A stretch of DNA of 64,000 bases from Pyrinomonadaceae bacterium (GTDB lineage Bacteria > Acidobacteriota > Blastocatellia > Pyrinomonadales > Pyrinomonadaceae), in contig JAJQRF010000001.1 in the NCBI GenBank assembly GCA_021228405.1, positions 558,001 through 622,000 of the forward strand. Reading direction: 5' to 3'. Below the pieces are notes generated by a model. It had not been told where the DNA came from. It saw only the letters and a program-made list of their open reading frames with translations, and made no database searches. Each line of letters begins with the position of its first letter. Position 1 is the stretch's first letter. The translations under genes were made by a program, and so were the position numbers. This document shows positions 1 to 8,196 of the stretch, in pieces.

Positions 1-125
1 TGATAAGCAGTGGCACCGTCGACCAGATTTTTTCTGGCAATAATTTGATTATAATAAGAACAATTCGTTCCGAACAGAACGGTTAATGTTAATAAAACCA
101 ATATCCCTAAACGAGAGAATCTCAT
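1..125 (-). CDS. N-terminal part of a secreted or lipoprotein-like protein (cut by window edge)
   Basis: Only the first 41 codons lie in the window; the gene runs off the left edge on the minus strand. ATG is at 125-123. The translation starts MRFSRLGILVLLTLTVLF, a basic N-terminus followed by a hydrophobic stretch, then Cys22 in the context FGTNC. That context is a poor lipobox, so either a signal peptide or a lipoprotein is possible. After it comes SYYNQIIARKNLVDGATAY, which resembles the start of acidobacterial TPR-type lipoproteins, but this is a weak resemblance. It is separated from the upstream exbD operon by a strong terminator, so it is probably transcribed on its own. Confidence 0.55.
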   Translation of the reverse strand, partial: MRFSRLGILVLLTLTVLFGTNCSYYNQIIARKNLVDGATAY

Positions 126-148
126 TTTTTGACTCCATATAACTACTC

Positions 149-192
149 AAAAAATAACAGAAACAAGTGATTTTAAGTTTCTGTTATTTTTT
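149..192 (-). terminator. Rho-independent terminator of the tonB-exbB-exbD-exbD operon
   Basis: Perfect 16-bp stem: AAAAAATAACAGAAAC at 149-164 pairs with GTTTCTGTTATTTTTT at 177-192, leaving a 12-nt loop. Read on the minus strand it ends in a T run, directly downstream of the second exbD stop. Confidence 0.85.
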
Positions 193-201
193 GAGATGAA
201 T

Positions 202-681
202 TTAATTTGCTAAATCATCAATCTGCAATCCGATCGGTTGCGCTCCGGCTGTTTTGGCGGCATCGATAACTCTAACAACTTCACCATATTTTGCCGAACG
301 CGGGGCTTTGACGAAAACCGTCTTTTCCACCTCGTTCGTTCCTTCGCGGAAAGTTCCGTTGTTGGTACGTTCCGTAAAAACCTGATTCAATTTATTGGTC
401 AAATCTTCGGTATTCGTTACGTCGCCATACTTTTCGTTGTTCAAGGTAACTGATTTATCGGTATTATTGATAGCAATTACCAAGGTCAACGGGTTCGGTT
501 TTACAATCGCGTCTTTTTCTTCCGGTTTCGGTTCCGCCGGTACTTTTGCCTCAAATCGGCTCGGCTTTAATGGCGTGATGACCATAAAGATGATTAAAAG
601 CACCAACAAAACGTCAATCAATGGTGTTACGTTAATAGAAGGTGTTGCTCCGCCTTTCGAGCCACCTGTTGACATTCCCAT
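202..681 (-). CDS. exbD: ExbD/TolR biopolymer transport protein (second copy of operon)
   Basis: 159 aa. Inner-membrane subunit of the ExbB/ExbD proton channel that energises TonB for uptake through outer-membrane receptors. A short Gly/Ser-rich cytoplasmic N-terminus is followed by one membrane helix containing INVTPLIDVLLVLLIIF (about residues 16-32). Asp23 is the conserved proton-relay aspartate. A periplasmic domain follows, ending in the usual VKAPRSAKYGEVVRVIDAAK-type segment. It lies 41 nt downstream of another exbD; two unlike exbD copies after one exbB is common in Gram-negative operons with several TonB systems. ExbD and TolR cannot be told apart by sequence alone, but the TonB neighbour favours ExbD. 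Confidence 0.9.
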   Translation of the reverse strand: MGMSTGGSKGGATPSINVTPLIDVLLVLLIIFMVITPLKPSRFEAKVPAEPKPEEKDAIVKPNPLTLVIAINNTDKSVTLNNEKYGDVTNTEDLTNKLNQVFTERTNNGTFREGTNEVEKTVFVKAPRSAKYGEVVRVIDAAKTAGAQPIGLQIDDLAN

Positions 682-722
682 ATTTACACACTCCCAACAC
701 TAAATATTTCAAGTGTCCAAGG

Positions 723-1166
723 TTATTTTGCTGCTGCCGCTCCCTTTTTCTTGTCGGCAACTAACCCGATTTTATCAATGTCCTGTTTACGGATCGTGTC
801 GATCGCTTCGACCACTTTTCCGTAATCAACATCAATTCCGCTTTTGATGTAAACAATTCTCTTTTCGGGAGTTTTGTCTTTCATCAGAGTTTGGACTTTT
901 TCCCCTAAGGTCGAAAGCGGATACGGGTCTTTTCCTATGTAGAAATTGTTGTTATCGGGTATTGCAATAATCACGGATGTGTCTTTTGCAATATCTGCGT
1001 CCTCATCCGGGCTTACCATATCCCGCGGAAGATTTACCGAAACCCCTTGTTGAAGAAGCGGTGTGACGATCATGAAGATGATCAAAAGCACCAGCATCAC
1101 ATCAACCATCGGAGTTACGTTAATTTCCGAATTATACTCATCGGTTCCCCCGACTGCCATTCCCAT
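723..1166 (-). CDS. exbD: ExbD/TolR biopolymer transport protein (first copy of operon)
   Basis: 147 aa. Same role as its downstream paralogue: stator-like ExbD subunit of the proton-motive-force transducer. One N-terminal membrane helix contains INVTPMVDVMLVLLIIFMIV with conserved Asp22; the periplasmic part has the family pattern VYIKSGIDVDYGKVVEAID. The C-terminus is Lys/Ala-rich. It sits between exbB (41 nt upstream) and the other exbD (41 nt downstream), all on the minus strand, so the genes are very likely cotranscribed. The two ExbD proteins differ clearly outside the helix, so this is an old duplication. Confidence 0.9.
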   Translation of the reverse strand: MGMAVGGTDEYNSEINVTPMVDVMLVLLIIFMIVTPLLQQGVSVNLPRDMVSPDEDADIAKDTSVIIAIPDNNNFYIGKDPYPLSTLGEKVQTLMKDKTPEKRIVYIKSGIDVDYGKVVEAIDTIRKQDIDKIGLVADKKKGAAAAK

Positions 1167-1207
1167 ATTAACTTTTCTCCTTTCCTAAAATGCAGGACTT
1201 TAAGGAA

Positions 1208-1948
1208 TTAACCTTTTAACTGTTTGGTTCTTTGTTTGATGAAATAGTCAACCAACTCCGAAGCCGAGTTTTCCATTTCAACGCTGAAGCTGGTTACTTT
1301 GTTCGTAAAATAGTTGAACAACCAAACTGCCGGAACCGCTACAGCGATACCGAAAGCCGTAGCTACGAGAGCTTCAGCGATAGCACCGCCGACCGCGCCG
1401 ATACCGGCTGTTTCATTCGATCTCAAAGCCTGGAAAGCACCGATAATACCGACGACCGTTCCGAACAATCCGACGAACGGAGCCGTTGAGCCAACCGTTG
1501 CAAGCCCCGACAAACCGCGTTTCAATTCGGCAGTTTTAACGGCGATCGCACGTTCCAAAGCACGTTTTGACGCTTCCATTTCGTCAGCCGAAATGTCGGA
1601 ATTACCCTGATGTGCATTAAACTCTTTCAAGCCGGAAGAAACAACCATCGCAAGGTGCGAGTCCTTATGTTTGTCGCTGATGCTGATTGCTTCATCAATA
1701 TTGCTGTTCTTCAATGCCTGAGCAACCTTCGGTGCATACTGACGTGATTGTTGTTTGGCTTTGTTGTAGGTCAACCAACGCTCGATACCGACCGCGATCA
1801 TATAAACTGATTCGATAATAAGCGTGATAATGACGACCCAACCGGGAATGGTCAAACTTTTGGCGATGTCATAGATACCGAAAGAAATTGCCTTTTCGCC
1901 TTCGGCAAATAATAAGAATAAGCCCAGAAGGCTAGCTAAAAATGTCAT
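1208..1948 (-). CDS. exbB: ExbB/TolQ/MotA-family proton channel protein
   Basis: 246 aa. Channel-forming partner of ExbD. It has an N-terminal hydrophobic segment, a second helix around residues 35-55 (VVIITLIIESVYMIAVGIER), a long cytoplasmic loop with many charged residues, and two C-terminal helices. The family signature region is GLATVGSTAPFVGLFGTVVGIIGAFQALR followed by AIAEALVATAFGIAVAVPAVWLFNYF (split here by a short linker). The length is normal. It is downstream of tonB (91-nt gap containing a stem-loop) and upstream of two exbD genes, giving a complete TonB-ExbB-ExbD module. TolQ is the alternative name, but no tolA, tolB or pal is nearby. Confidence 0.92.
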   Translation of the reverse strand: MTFLASLLGLFLLFAEGEKAISFGIYDIAKSLTIPGWVVIITLIIESVYMIAVGIERWLTYNKAKQQSRQYAPKVAQALKNSNIDEAISISDKHKDSHLAMVVSSGLKEFNAHQGNSDISADEMEASKRALERAIAVKTAELKRGLSGLATVGSTAPFVGLFGTVVGIIGAFQALRSNETAGIGAVGGAIAEALVATAFGIAVAVPAVWLFNYFTNKVTSFSVEMENSASELVDYFIKQRTKQLKG

Positions 1949-1996
1949 GATTTTTCCTCCAAAGAAATCAAAAAAAATTTATTATTGCAGATTTTT

Positions 1997-2031
1997 ATGA
2001 GGGAAACGCGGATATTATACGTTTCCCTCAT
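1997..2031 (-). promoter_or_regulatory. Stem-loop between tonB and exbB
   Basis: ATGAGGGAAACG (1997-2008) pairs perfectly with CGTTTCCCTCAT (2020-2031), starting 9 nt after the tonB stop. No T run follows on the minus strand, so it is more likely an RNA-stability or partial-attenuation element that sets a different level of exbBD relative to tonB than a full terminator. Confidence 0.5.
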
Positions 2032-2039
2032 TTTGTTCC

Positions 2040-2885
2040 TTAAGGAACGAAATTGTATGTAATAATCCCGGAAACCTTCACGGGTTGACCTGAAAGAACG
2101 GTCGGGCTGAATCTGGCTTGGCGTGCTGCCGCGACTGCCGCTTGTTGTAAAAGCGGATGTCCTGATGCCGCGCTTGCCGAAACGACTCTGCCTGTTTCAT
2201 CGATCAAAACCTGCACACTAACCGAACCTGCCGCACGAACTGCTCTCGCGGCTGCCGGATAGGGAGGCTTCGGCAAACTCGTTGCTTTACCGTTCACCAC
2301 TCCGCCCGAAATTGTCTTCGGCGGCGGCGGTTTGGTAGCGGACGGTGAAGGTTTAGCAGCGGGCGGCGGCGGCGGCGGCGGCGGCGCACCTGTGCCACCT
2401 CCCTCACCTGCGCCCGCAGGTCTTCCACCGATGCCGCTTTCATCAGCGTTTACCTGAGTTCTGGTATCATCAGACCGAATCGCATTTTTCGGGTCAAAAT
2501 CACTGTTACCTTGCTTGACCTTCAATCCCGGAGGCATTGTCTTTTGCGTCATTTGCGTGGTCTGGATTTTGTCCGGAGCTTTCGGAGTTGAATTAATGTC
2601 CAAAATCAACTCTTTACGAATAACCACGTTGGGTTCGACTTTCTGGTTTTGTTCCGGTTGTTTTTCCGGCGGCGGCGGCGGTTCCTCTTCGGGAACCGGC
2701 ACGGGCGCGACCAGCGTCGAAAGTTCGAGGTCGCTTCCGCCCATTGCATAATCTTTTGCAAATAGACTGTATACCCATGAGCCTACAAGCAGGCTGACCA
2801 TTAAGACAAAGGTTCCGAGCAGAAATTCACTGCGACGGGTATTCTCCTTTGAGTTGCTCTTCGATTCAACTAATTGATCTAACAT
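2040..2885 (-). CDS. tonB: TonB-family energy transducer
   Basis: 281 aa. Links the ExbB/ExbD channel to TonB-dependent outer-membrane receptors. It has a cytoplasmic N-terminus rich in Ser/Asn/Glu, one membrane helix at about residues 24-44 (LGTFVLMVSLLVGSWVYSLF), then a long Pro/Gly/Lys-rich periplasmic spacer with runs of proline (PVPVPEEEPPPPPEKQPEQ and a second run near residues 167-185). A C-terminal TonB domain covers about 200-281, with KPPYPAAARAVRAAGSV, a DETGRV turn, the GHPLLQQAA helix and a final ITYNFVP strand. It is first gene of the operon; the 437-bp gap upstream holds its promoter. Confidence 0.92.
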   Translation of the reverse strand: MLDQLVESKSNSKENTRRSEFLLGTFVLMVSLLVGSWVYSLFAKDYAMGGSDLELSTLVAPVPVPEEEPPPPPEKQPEQNQKVEPNVVIRKELILDINSTPKAPDKIQTTQMTQKTMPPGLKVKQGNSDFDPKNAIRSDDTRTQVNADESGIGGRPAGAGEGGGTGAPPPPPPPPAAKPSPSATKPPPPKTISGGVVNGKATSLPKPPYPAAARAVRAAGSVSVQVLIDETGRVVSASAASGHPLLQQAAVAAARQARFSPTVLSGQPVKVSGIITYNFVP

Positions 2886-3322
2886 ATTGTTTTTCTCCCT
2901 TTTCCGGTGCCATTAGGGTCCAGGATTACGAAATATTTATTATTGCCTTTAAGATGATATAAATTAACCCTCAAGTTGTAATCGCTTTTCTCGTAGCTTA
3001 ACGATACTACCTGCTCTTTTATTATTTACTTTTTCGTTTGAACTGCTATATTGTGCGGGATAGTCGGACTTTTGCCGGTCTAGCATACAAAAGTTCCACA
3101 AATTCCGCTCTTCTTCGCAACAGTAAACGGGAAAAAGCAGAGTTGAATTATTTAATTGACCAGCAACGTATTGAAGTCTAAAGTTTTACTCCAAGAAAGT
3201 CAAGAATAATTTCCCCGTTTTCTGTCGTTTTTGTAATTTTTAAGACTTTTTTCAAGATATTTTTAAAACGGCAGTTTATTGGTAACATTATCTTTAACCA
3301 ACAAACTGCCGTTTTCCGTAAC
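2886..3322. other. Intergenic region between secF and tonB
   Basis: No gene is visible in 437 bp. It must carry the tonB operon promoter (minus strand, near 2890-3060) and it ends with the secF terminator at 3265-3315. I see no riboswitch-like structure or clear operator in the rest. Confidence 0.6.
3265..3315 (-). terminator. Terminator of the tgt-yajC-secD-secF operon
   Basis: AAAACGGCAGTTT (3265-3277) pairs with AAACTGCCGTTTT (3303-3315), and an inner TTGGT/ACCAA stem (3279-3283 with 3297-3301) extends it. It starts 7 nt beyond the secF stop and has A/T ends on both sides. Confidence 0.8.
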
Positions 3323-4462
3323 TTAACGGGTTACAGGTCGGCGCGTAACCGATCGGCGCGATGCCGAAGCGAGTTTATCGCCGCCGCTTTGTGTCGTCCT
3401 TACTTCTTTTACTTTCGCCGCACCAAGCTTGTCCTGCCACCAAATTGCGATCGGGCTGGCAATCGCGATGGTCGAGTAGGTTCCCGTGATCGCACCGACA
3501 AATAGTGCGAGCGAGAATCCGCGCAAGACTTCGCCGCCGAATAAAACCAATGCCAGAACCGAGAGGAAAACAAGTCCGTTGGTCACGATCGTGCGCGACA
3601 TCGTCTGGTTAATGGAGTCGTTCGTCAGCTTATAAAGCGATTCGCCGCGATGGAGCGTCAAATTCTCACGGATACGGTCGAAGATAACGATCGAGTCGTT
3701 AACCGAGAATCCGACCAACGTTAAAAGTGCCGCCAAAACCGTCAGGCTGACTTCCCATTGGAAAACCGAGAAGAACGCAAGCGTAATCAAAACATCGTGG
3801 AAAACGGCGATAACCGCACCGGCGGCGTAGGTCCAGTCATAGCGGAACGCGATGAACAGCAGAATTCCGACCATTCCGAGCAAAGTGGCGATAACGGCTT
3901 GATTGCGGAGTTGCGCGCCTGCAACCGGACCGACCGAATCGGTTCCGACGATTTTATAAGCCGCCGATTCGTCTTCTGCTAAGGACTTTGTCGCTTCAGC
4001 CTCCTTGCCGAAAGTATCGAGTGCTTTTTTAACCGTTTCGCGTCCTTTGTTTACCTGTGTATTTTGATTTTCAGGAGAAAGCGCGGCAGGTTGATTTTGG
4101 GTATTGGCATTTACCGCAGGTTGATTTTCGGTCGCATTTTGTTCCACGTCGGAGAAAAGCGGAACTTTAATCAAAACTTCGTCCTGCTTATCGAGCGAAG
4201 CCTGAATCACAGGTTCCTGCACACCGGCATTGTTCAAAGCGGCGCGAATTTCGTCATCAGAGGGTTTTTGCTTAAATTTTGCCGTGACGACCGTTCCGCC
4301 CTGAAAATCGACTCCGAGATTGAAAGCGTTCGTTCCGCCCGGCGTAAGCTGACGACCGATCGCAGAAAACAAACCTGCCAAAAGGATCACGATGGACACC
4401 ATAATCAAAGGCTTGCGATAGCCCATCCAATCCACGTTAATATTCTTAAAAATTTCAAACAT
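3323..4462 (-). CDS. secF: Protein translocase subunit SecF
   Basis: 379 aa. With SecD it forms the proton-driven accessory complex that helps pull preproteins through SecYEG on the periplasmic side. First membrane helix is about residues 17-35; the P1-type motif LGVDFQGGT is at 49-57. Five C-terminal helices follow, with VNDSIVIFDRIRENL near residues 254-268 as the signature of transmembrane segment 4/5. Between residues about 105 and 140 the periplasmic domain carries an Asn/Gln-rich low-complexity insertion that makes it longer than E. coli SecF (about 320 aa). The C-terminal tail is Arg-rich. secD lies 65 nt upstream. Confidence 0.95.
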   Translation of the reverse strand: MFEIFKNINVDWMGYRKPLIMVSIVILLAGLFSAIGRQLTPGGTNAFNLGVDFQGGTVVTAKFKQKPSDDEIRAALNNAGVQEPVIQASLDKQDEVLIKVPLFSDVEQNATENQPAVNANTQNQPAALSPENQNTQVNKGRETVKKALDTFGKEAEATKSLAEDESAAYKIVGTDSVGPVAGAQLRNQAVIATLLGMVGILLFIAFRYDWTYAAGAVIAVFHDVLITLAFFSVFQWEVSLTVLAALLTLVGFSVNDSIVIFDRIRENLTLHRGESLYKLTNDSINQTMSRTIVTNGLVFLSVLALVLFGGEVLRGFSLALFVGAITGTYSTIAIASPIAIWWQDKLGAAKVKEVRTTQSGGDKLASASRRSVTRRPVTR

Positions 4463-4480
4463 TGCTTTAATTAAAGTCGA

Positions 4481-4526
4481 AAGTTATGAGTTTTGGATTA
4501 TTCTTAATGCCGAAAACTCATAACTT
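4481..4526 (-). promoter_or_regulatory. Perfect stem-loop between secD and secF
   Basis: AAGTTATGAGTTTT (4481-4494) pairs perfectly with AAAACTCATAACTT (4513-4526), immediately after the secD stop at 4528. Without a T run it is best read as an intercistronic RNA element, perhaps for mRNA processing or stability. Confidence 0.45.
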
Positions 4527-4527
4527 C

Positions 4528-6213
4528 TTAAATACTGAGTTTTTTCATTTCAGGATTGCGCTCAAGCAACCACATAAAGATCGTGCGCGACACGAAAACC
4601 GCTGAGAATAAGTTAATCAGCAATCCCAAAATCAAAGTTACGGCAAATCCGCGAATCGGTCCCGAACCATACATATAAAGAATTACCGCCGAAAGAATCG
4701 TCGTGATGTGCGTATCGATGATCGTAATGAACGCGCGGTCAAAGCCGATCTCGACGGATTTGGCGACCGTGTGTCCGGCGCGAAGTTCTTCACGCATTCT
4801 TTCAAAGATAAGCACGTTCGAGTCCACCGCCATTCCGATTCCGAGAATCAAACCGGCAATACCGGGCAAGGTCAGCGTCGAATCGACGACGATCAATGCC
4901 GCCATCGTCAGAAGCATATTCAGGATCAAGGCAACGACCGCATTTACGCCCGCACCGCGATAATAGAACAGCATAAAGATGATAACGAAAACCAATCCGC
5001 CGACCGAAGCCTGAACGCCGGCACGAATCGAATCAGCCCCGAGGCTCGGTCCGACCGTTCTTTCTTCCTGATATTCGATCTTCGCCGGAAGCGCGCCCGA
5101 TTTCAGCGTCAGAGCGAGATCGTCTGCGGTCGCTTTGGTAAATCTGCCGGAAATTTCGCCCGAATCGAAAATCTGCGATTTGATATATGCCGCCGATTTG
5201 ACTTCGTTGTTCAAAACGACCGCCATATAATTGTTGATATTTTTACCCGTCCATTCGCCGAATTTCTGTGCGCCGTTCGGTTTGAATGAAAAAGTGATCT
5301 GATAATCGCTTTCGTTTCCGGTGCGCGAAACGGCTGATGCGTCACGTAATTCGCTGCCGTCAACCACCGGCGGATATTCGACCACGACGAACTGTTTCGG
5401 CTTATCCTGCGGATTCTGCGGGTTTGCAGTCGGCGCGGCATCACGGTCTGCATAAAGCAAAACCTTGCGGTTTGTCGGAACGGTTCCGCCCAGAGATTGG
5501 CGCGCCGCTTCTTCGGTCGGGTATGTCTGAACAGGCGACGGGCTCGGCGGGCTGACGATTTTCATCAGCGCGAGATTCGATTCCGCACCGATTAATTGCT
5601 TAACGCGTTCGGGATCGTCAACACCGGGCATTTGTAAAAGAATTTGTCCCGAAGATTCGGCACCGTGTCTTTGCAGAGTCGGTTCTTTCACGCCGAAAGC
5701 GTTGATGCGGCTTTCGATGATCTTCAAAGCCTGTTCGACCGCCTGATTTTTCAGGGTCGTCTGAATCTGTCCGGGCAGTGACCACGAAACGACACTTCCG
5801 CTCGTGCTTTGAGTCCATTGCGAAAAATCGACCTTCTTTTTGACTTCATCGACCACGGCTTGCGCTTGCGAAGCGTCCGAAAGATTAAGCGTCACCGAAT
5901 AAGTTCCGCCGTCTGCAACGACCGCATTTCCCGTCACGGGCAACTTCGCGTCCTGTGCGGCGGTCAAAGCCGCCTGCGCGTTGTTTTCCGTCAGGGTTTT
6001 CAGATAATCGTCCGTTTTGACGCGCATCACGAGATGCGAACCGCCTTTCAGGTCAAGACCGAGATTGATGTTTTCGGCGAGATTATTTTTGATGCCCGTC
6101 CACGTAAAATCGCTTCCGACCGGCACTCTTCGAGGTCCGAAAACCAGATAAATTCCTACCAGCGTAATCACGATAATGATCGCTGTTCTAATCAACAAAC
6201 TGCTGTTTTTCAT
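4528..6213 (-). CDS. secD: Protein translocase subunit SecD
   Basis: 561 aa. Partner of SecF in the RND-like translocase motor. Membrane helix 1 at about residues 8-25, then NLGLDLKGGSHLVMRV (residues 50-65), the conserved D/LKGG motif at the start of the large periplasmic P1 domain. The head contains the usual IESRINAFGVKEP and ILLQMPGVDDPERVK motifs. The C-terminal block of five helices has ILGIGMAVDSNVLIFERMRE. The length is in the normal range for SecD of Gram-negative bacteria. It lies 63 nt downstream of yajC and is part of the tgt-yajC-secD-secF order well known from many genomes. Confidence 0.96.
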   Translation of the reverse strand: MKNSSLLIRTAIIIVITLVGIYLVFGPRRVPVGSDFTWTGIKNNLAENINLGLDLKGGSHLVMRVKTDDYLKTLTENNAQAALTAAQDAKLPVTGNAVVADGGTYSVTLNLSDASQAQAVVDEVKKKVDFSQWTQSTSGSVVSWSLPGQIQTTLKNQAVEQALKIIESRINAFGVKEPTLQRHGAESSGQILLQMPGVDDPERVKQLIGAESNLALMKIVSPPSPSPVQTYPTEEAARQSLGGTVPTNRKVLLYADRDAAPTANPQNPQDKPKQFVVVEYPPVVDGSELRDASAVSRTGNESDYQITFSFKPNGAQKFGEWTGKNINNYMAVVLNNEVKSAAYIKSQIFDSGEISGRFTKATADDLALTLKSGALPAKIEYQEERTVGPSLGADSIRAGVQASVGGLVFVIIFMLFYYRGAGVNAVVALILNMLLTMAALIVVDSTLTLPGIAGLILGIGMAVDSNVLIFERMREELRAGHTVAKSVEIGFDRAFITIIDTHITTILSAVILYMYGSGPIRGFAVTLILGLLINLFSAVFVSRTIFMWLLERNPEMKKLSI

Positions 6214-6276
6214 CTTAAAAAGTTAGTAGCTGGAAAGGACACACGAAGTTGTCCCGCAAAACTACCGAATCTATTT

Positions 6277-6588
6277 TTACTTCGTATCTTCCGCTTTTCT
6301 TCCGATCACGGCTTGCTTGCCGACTTCCAGAAAAGTCTTATCCGCACTTACAATTATGAAACTCGTTTCTCTGACTTCCTTAATTTTGCCGATGATGCCG
6401 CCGTTCGTCACGACTTCGTCGTTGATCTTGAGTTCGGCGATCATATCCTTTAACTGCTGCTGCTGTTTTTTTTGCGGCAGAATTACCAGAAAATAAAAGA
6501 TGGCGAAAATCGCGACAAAAGGAAGTAAAGTAAAAATCAAACTTCCGCCGCCGCCTTCGCCTTGCAAAAATAATAGAATTATAGTCAT
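6277..6588 (-). CDS. yajC: Preprotein translocase subunit YajC
   Basis: 103 aa. Small accessory membrane protein of the SecDF complex. It has one N-terminal membrane helix, about residues 17-40 (IFTLLPFVAIFAIFYFLVIL), immediately followed by the family hallmark PQKKQQQQLKDMIAELK. A short soluble domain with INDEVVTNGGIIGKIKEV follows and the tail is charged. The position between tgt and secD is the classic arrangement. Confidence 0.95.
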   Translation of the reverse strand: MTIILLFLQGEGGGGSLIFTLLPFVAIFAIFYFLVILPQKKQQQQLKDMIAELKINDEVVTNGGIIGKIKEVRETSFIIVSADKTFLEVGKQAVIGRKAEDTK

Positions 6589-6642
6589 TTGTTTTTAATG
6601 CAGAAAAGAAAAAGACAATGATATACATTTACAAACGCTTTA

Positions 6643-8124
6643 TCAAACGTCTGTTTGCTCATTTTCCTGCAATTTTCTTAGAAAATCCTTTCTGAACTGA
6701 TTGAATCTGCCAAGTTTGATAGATTGCCTAACCTTTCGCATCGTGTCAAGGAAGAAAGCGAGATTGTGATGAGAAATCAGCATCGCCGCGAGCATTTCTC
6801 CCGTCTGATACAAATGACGAATATACGAACGCGAATATCTTCTGCAAACCGAGCACGGGCATTCTTCGTCCAGAGGCGCAGAATCACGCGCAAATTTCGC
6901 ATTTCTGATGTTGATCTTTCCGCGTGAAGTAAACGCACTTCCCGTCCGCCCGTTGCGCGTCGGCATCACGCAGTCAAACATATCCACGCCGCGATGAACC
7001 GCTTCGATCAAATCTTCGGGCGTTCCGACACCCATCAGATAACGCGGCGCGTCCTGCGGCATTTTATGCGCGAGAAATTCAAGCACTTCATACATCACCG
7101 ATTTTTCTTCGCCGACGCTCAAACCGCCGATCGCGTAGCCGTCAAACCCGATCTCGGTCGTCAATTCTAAACTTTGCCGACGCAGATCGAGATGTCCTGC
7201 GCCTTGAATAATGCCGAATAAAGCCTGCCGTCCGCTGAGTTCAACTGTCGACTGTTTTTCTTCAACTGTCAGTTGTTTTTTCATAGCTGACAGTTGTTTT
7301 TTCATAGCTGACAGTTGTTTTTTTGTATCTAACAGTTGTTTTTCCCGATCTATCAACTGTTTTTCTGTGTCTAACAGTTGTTTTTCTTCATCTGATAGTT
7401 GTTTTTTTGAATCTGTCGCCTGTTTTTCTCGATCTGTCAGTTGTTTTTTTCTGTCTGATAGTTGTTTTTCCGCATCTGACAATTGTTTTTCTCTGTCTGT
7501 CAGTTGTTTGTGCGCATCTGCTAACTGTTTTTGCGCTTCTGACAACGGATTTTCGATAAATCCCGTGTCCATTCCCGCGTCTTGCAGTTCATTGAAACGG
7601 TCTTTCGAGCGTTTTGCCCAACGTGCGGTCATTTCCAGACTCTTTTTCGTTTGCTCATAACCTGCGTCGCCCGGCGGACATTCGTCGAAAACCATCACGA
7701 TTTCCGAACCTAACGCGGCTTGTATTTCCATCGAAACTTCGGGCGAAAGAAACTTTTTACTGCCGTCGATGTGCGAACGAAATTCAACGCCTTCTTCGGT
7801 CAATTTTCGCAAATCCGTCAGCGAAAAAACCTGAAATCCGCCCGAATCCGTCAGAAGCGAACGATTCCACGTCGAGAATCGATGAAGTCCGCCCATTTCG
7901 CGGATTATCTCTGCCCCCGGACGCAAAAAAAGATGATACGTATTTCCGAGAATGATGCGCGCATCCATCTCGTCTTCGAGAAATTCGTAACGCACGCCTT
8001 TCACCGTGCCCTGCGTTCCGACCGGCATAAAAACAGGCGTTTCGATCACCGAACGCCGCGTCCGCAAAATTCCCGTCCGCGCTTCACCTTCCTGCGCGGT
8101 CACTGTCCATTCAATTGGCTGCAT
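6643..8124 (-). CDS. tgt: Queuine tRNA-ribosyltransferase with an internal heptad-repeat insertion
   Basis: 493 aa from ATG 8124 (MQPIEWTV); an in-frame TTG lies 9 nt upstream. Exchanges the wobble guanine of GUN tRNAs (Asp, Asn, His, Tyr) for preQ1. Seen: LLTDSGGFQVFSL with the general-base Asp, DMFDCVMPTRNGR with the nucleophile Asp, and a zinc site CPCSVC plus the later ISHHN histidine. Usual length is about 375 aa. The excess is about 100 residues at about 194-296, between the KDRFNEL helix and ALFGIIQGA, made of roughly 14 heptads of the type EKQLSDR. All catalytic and zinc residues are kept, so the enzyme is probably active with a long charged helix protruding. No Shine-Dalgarno is seen; the leader is the AATTCGTA repeat. 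Confidence 0.93.
   Translation of the reverse strand: MQPIEWTVTAQEGEARTGILRTRRSVIETPVFMPVGTQGTVKGVRYEFLEDEMDARIILGNTYHLFLRPGAEIIREMGGLHRFSTWNRSLLTDSGGFQVFSLTDLRKLTEEGVEFRSHIDGSKKFLSPEVSMEIQAALGSEIVMVFDECPPGDAGYEQTKKSLEMTARWAKRSKDRFNELQDAGMDTGFIENPLSEAQKQLADAHKQLTDREKQLSDAEKQLSDRKKQLTDREKQATDSKKQLSDEEKQLLDTEKQLIDREKQLLDTKKQLSAMKKQLSAMKKQLTVEEKQSTVELSGRQALFGIIQGAGHLDLRRQSLELTTEIGFDGYAIGGLSVGEEKSVMYEVLEFLAHKMPQDAPRYLMGVGTPEDLIEAVHRGVDMFDCVMPTRNGRTGSAFTSRGKINIRNAKFARDSAPLDEECPCSVCRRYSRSYIRHLYQTGEMLAAMLISHHNLAFFLDTMRKVRQSIKLGRFNQFRKDFLRKLQENEQTDV
7240..7539 (-). repeat. In-frame 21-bp tandem array inside tgt (about 14 units)
   Basis: The plus strand shows CAGTTGTTTTT recurring every 21 bp, with a variable 10-bp remainder. 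In some units the core is CAACTG, the reverse complement. The junction CAACTGTCAGTTG near 7266-7278 is a local dyad. On the coding strand each unit is one heptad (K-Q-L-x-D-x-E). Two neighbouring units near 7275-7316 are identical, which indicates recent duplication. Confidence 0.9.
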
Positions 8125-8130
8125 TTGTTT

Positions 8131-8166
8131 CAATTACGAATTACGAATTACGAATTACGAAATTCA
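8131..8166 (+). repeat. AATTACGA tandem repeat (left flank of four-helix gene)
   Basis: Four consecutive AATTACGA units at 8132-8163, ending AATTCAT. The repeat ends 7 nt from the tgt start codon, so it forms the whole tgt leader. The inverted counterpart lies at 8552-8590. Confidence 0.8.
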
Positions 8167-8196
8167 TTTTATAAATTGTGAAATTCAAATTATTAA

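Noticed and set aside
7211-7660. Long plus-strand frames opposite the tgt repeat region
   Set aside because: They arise from the 21-bp period on the antisense strand (Cys/Phe/Ser-rich heptads) and lie inside an intact conserved gene.
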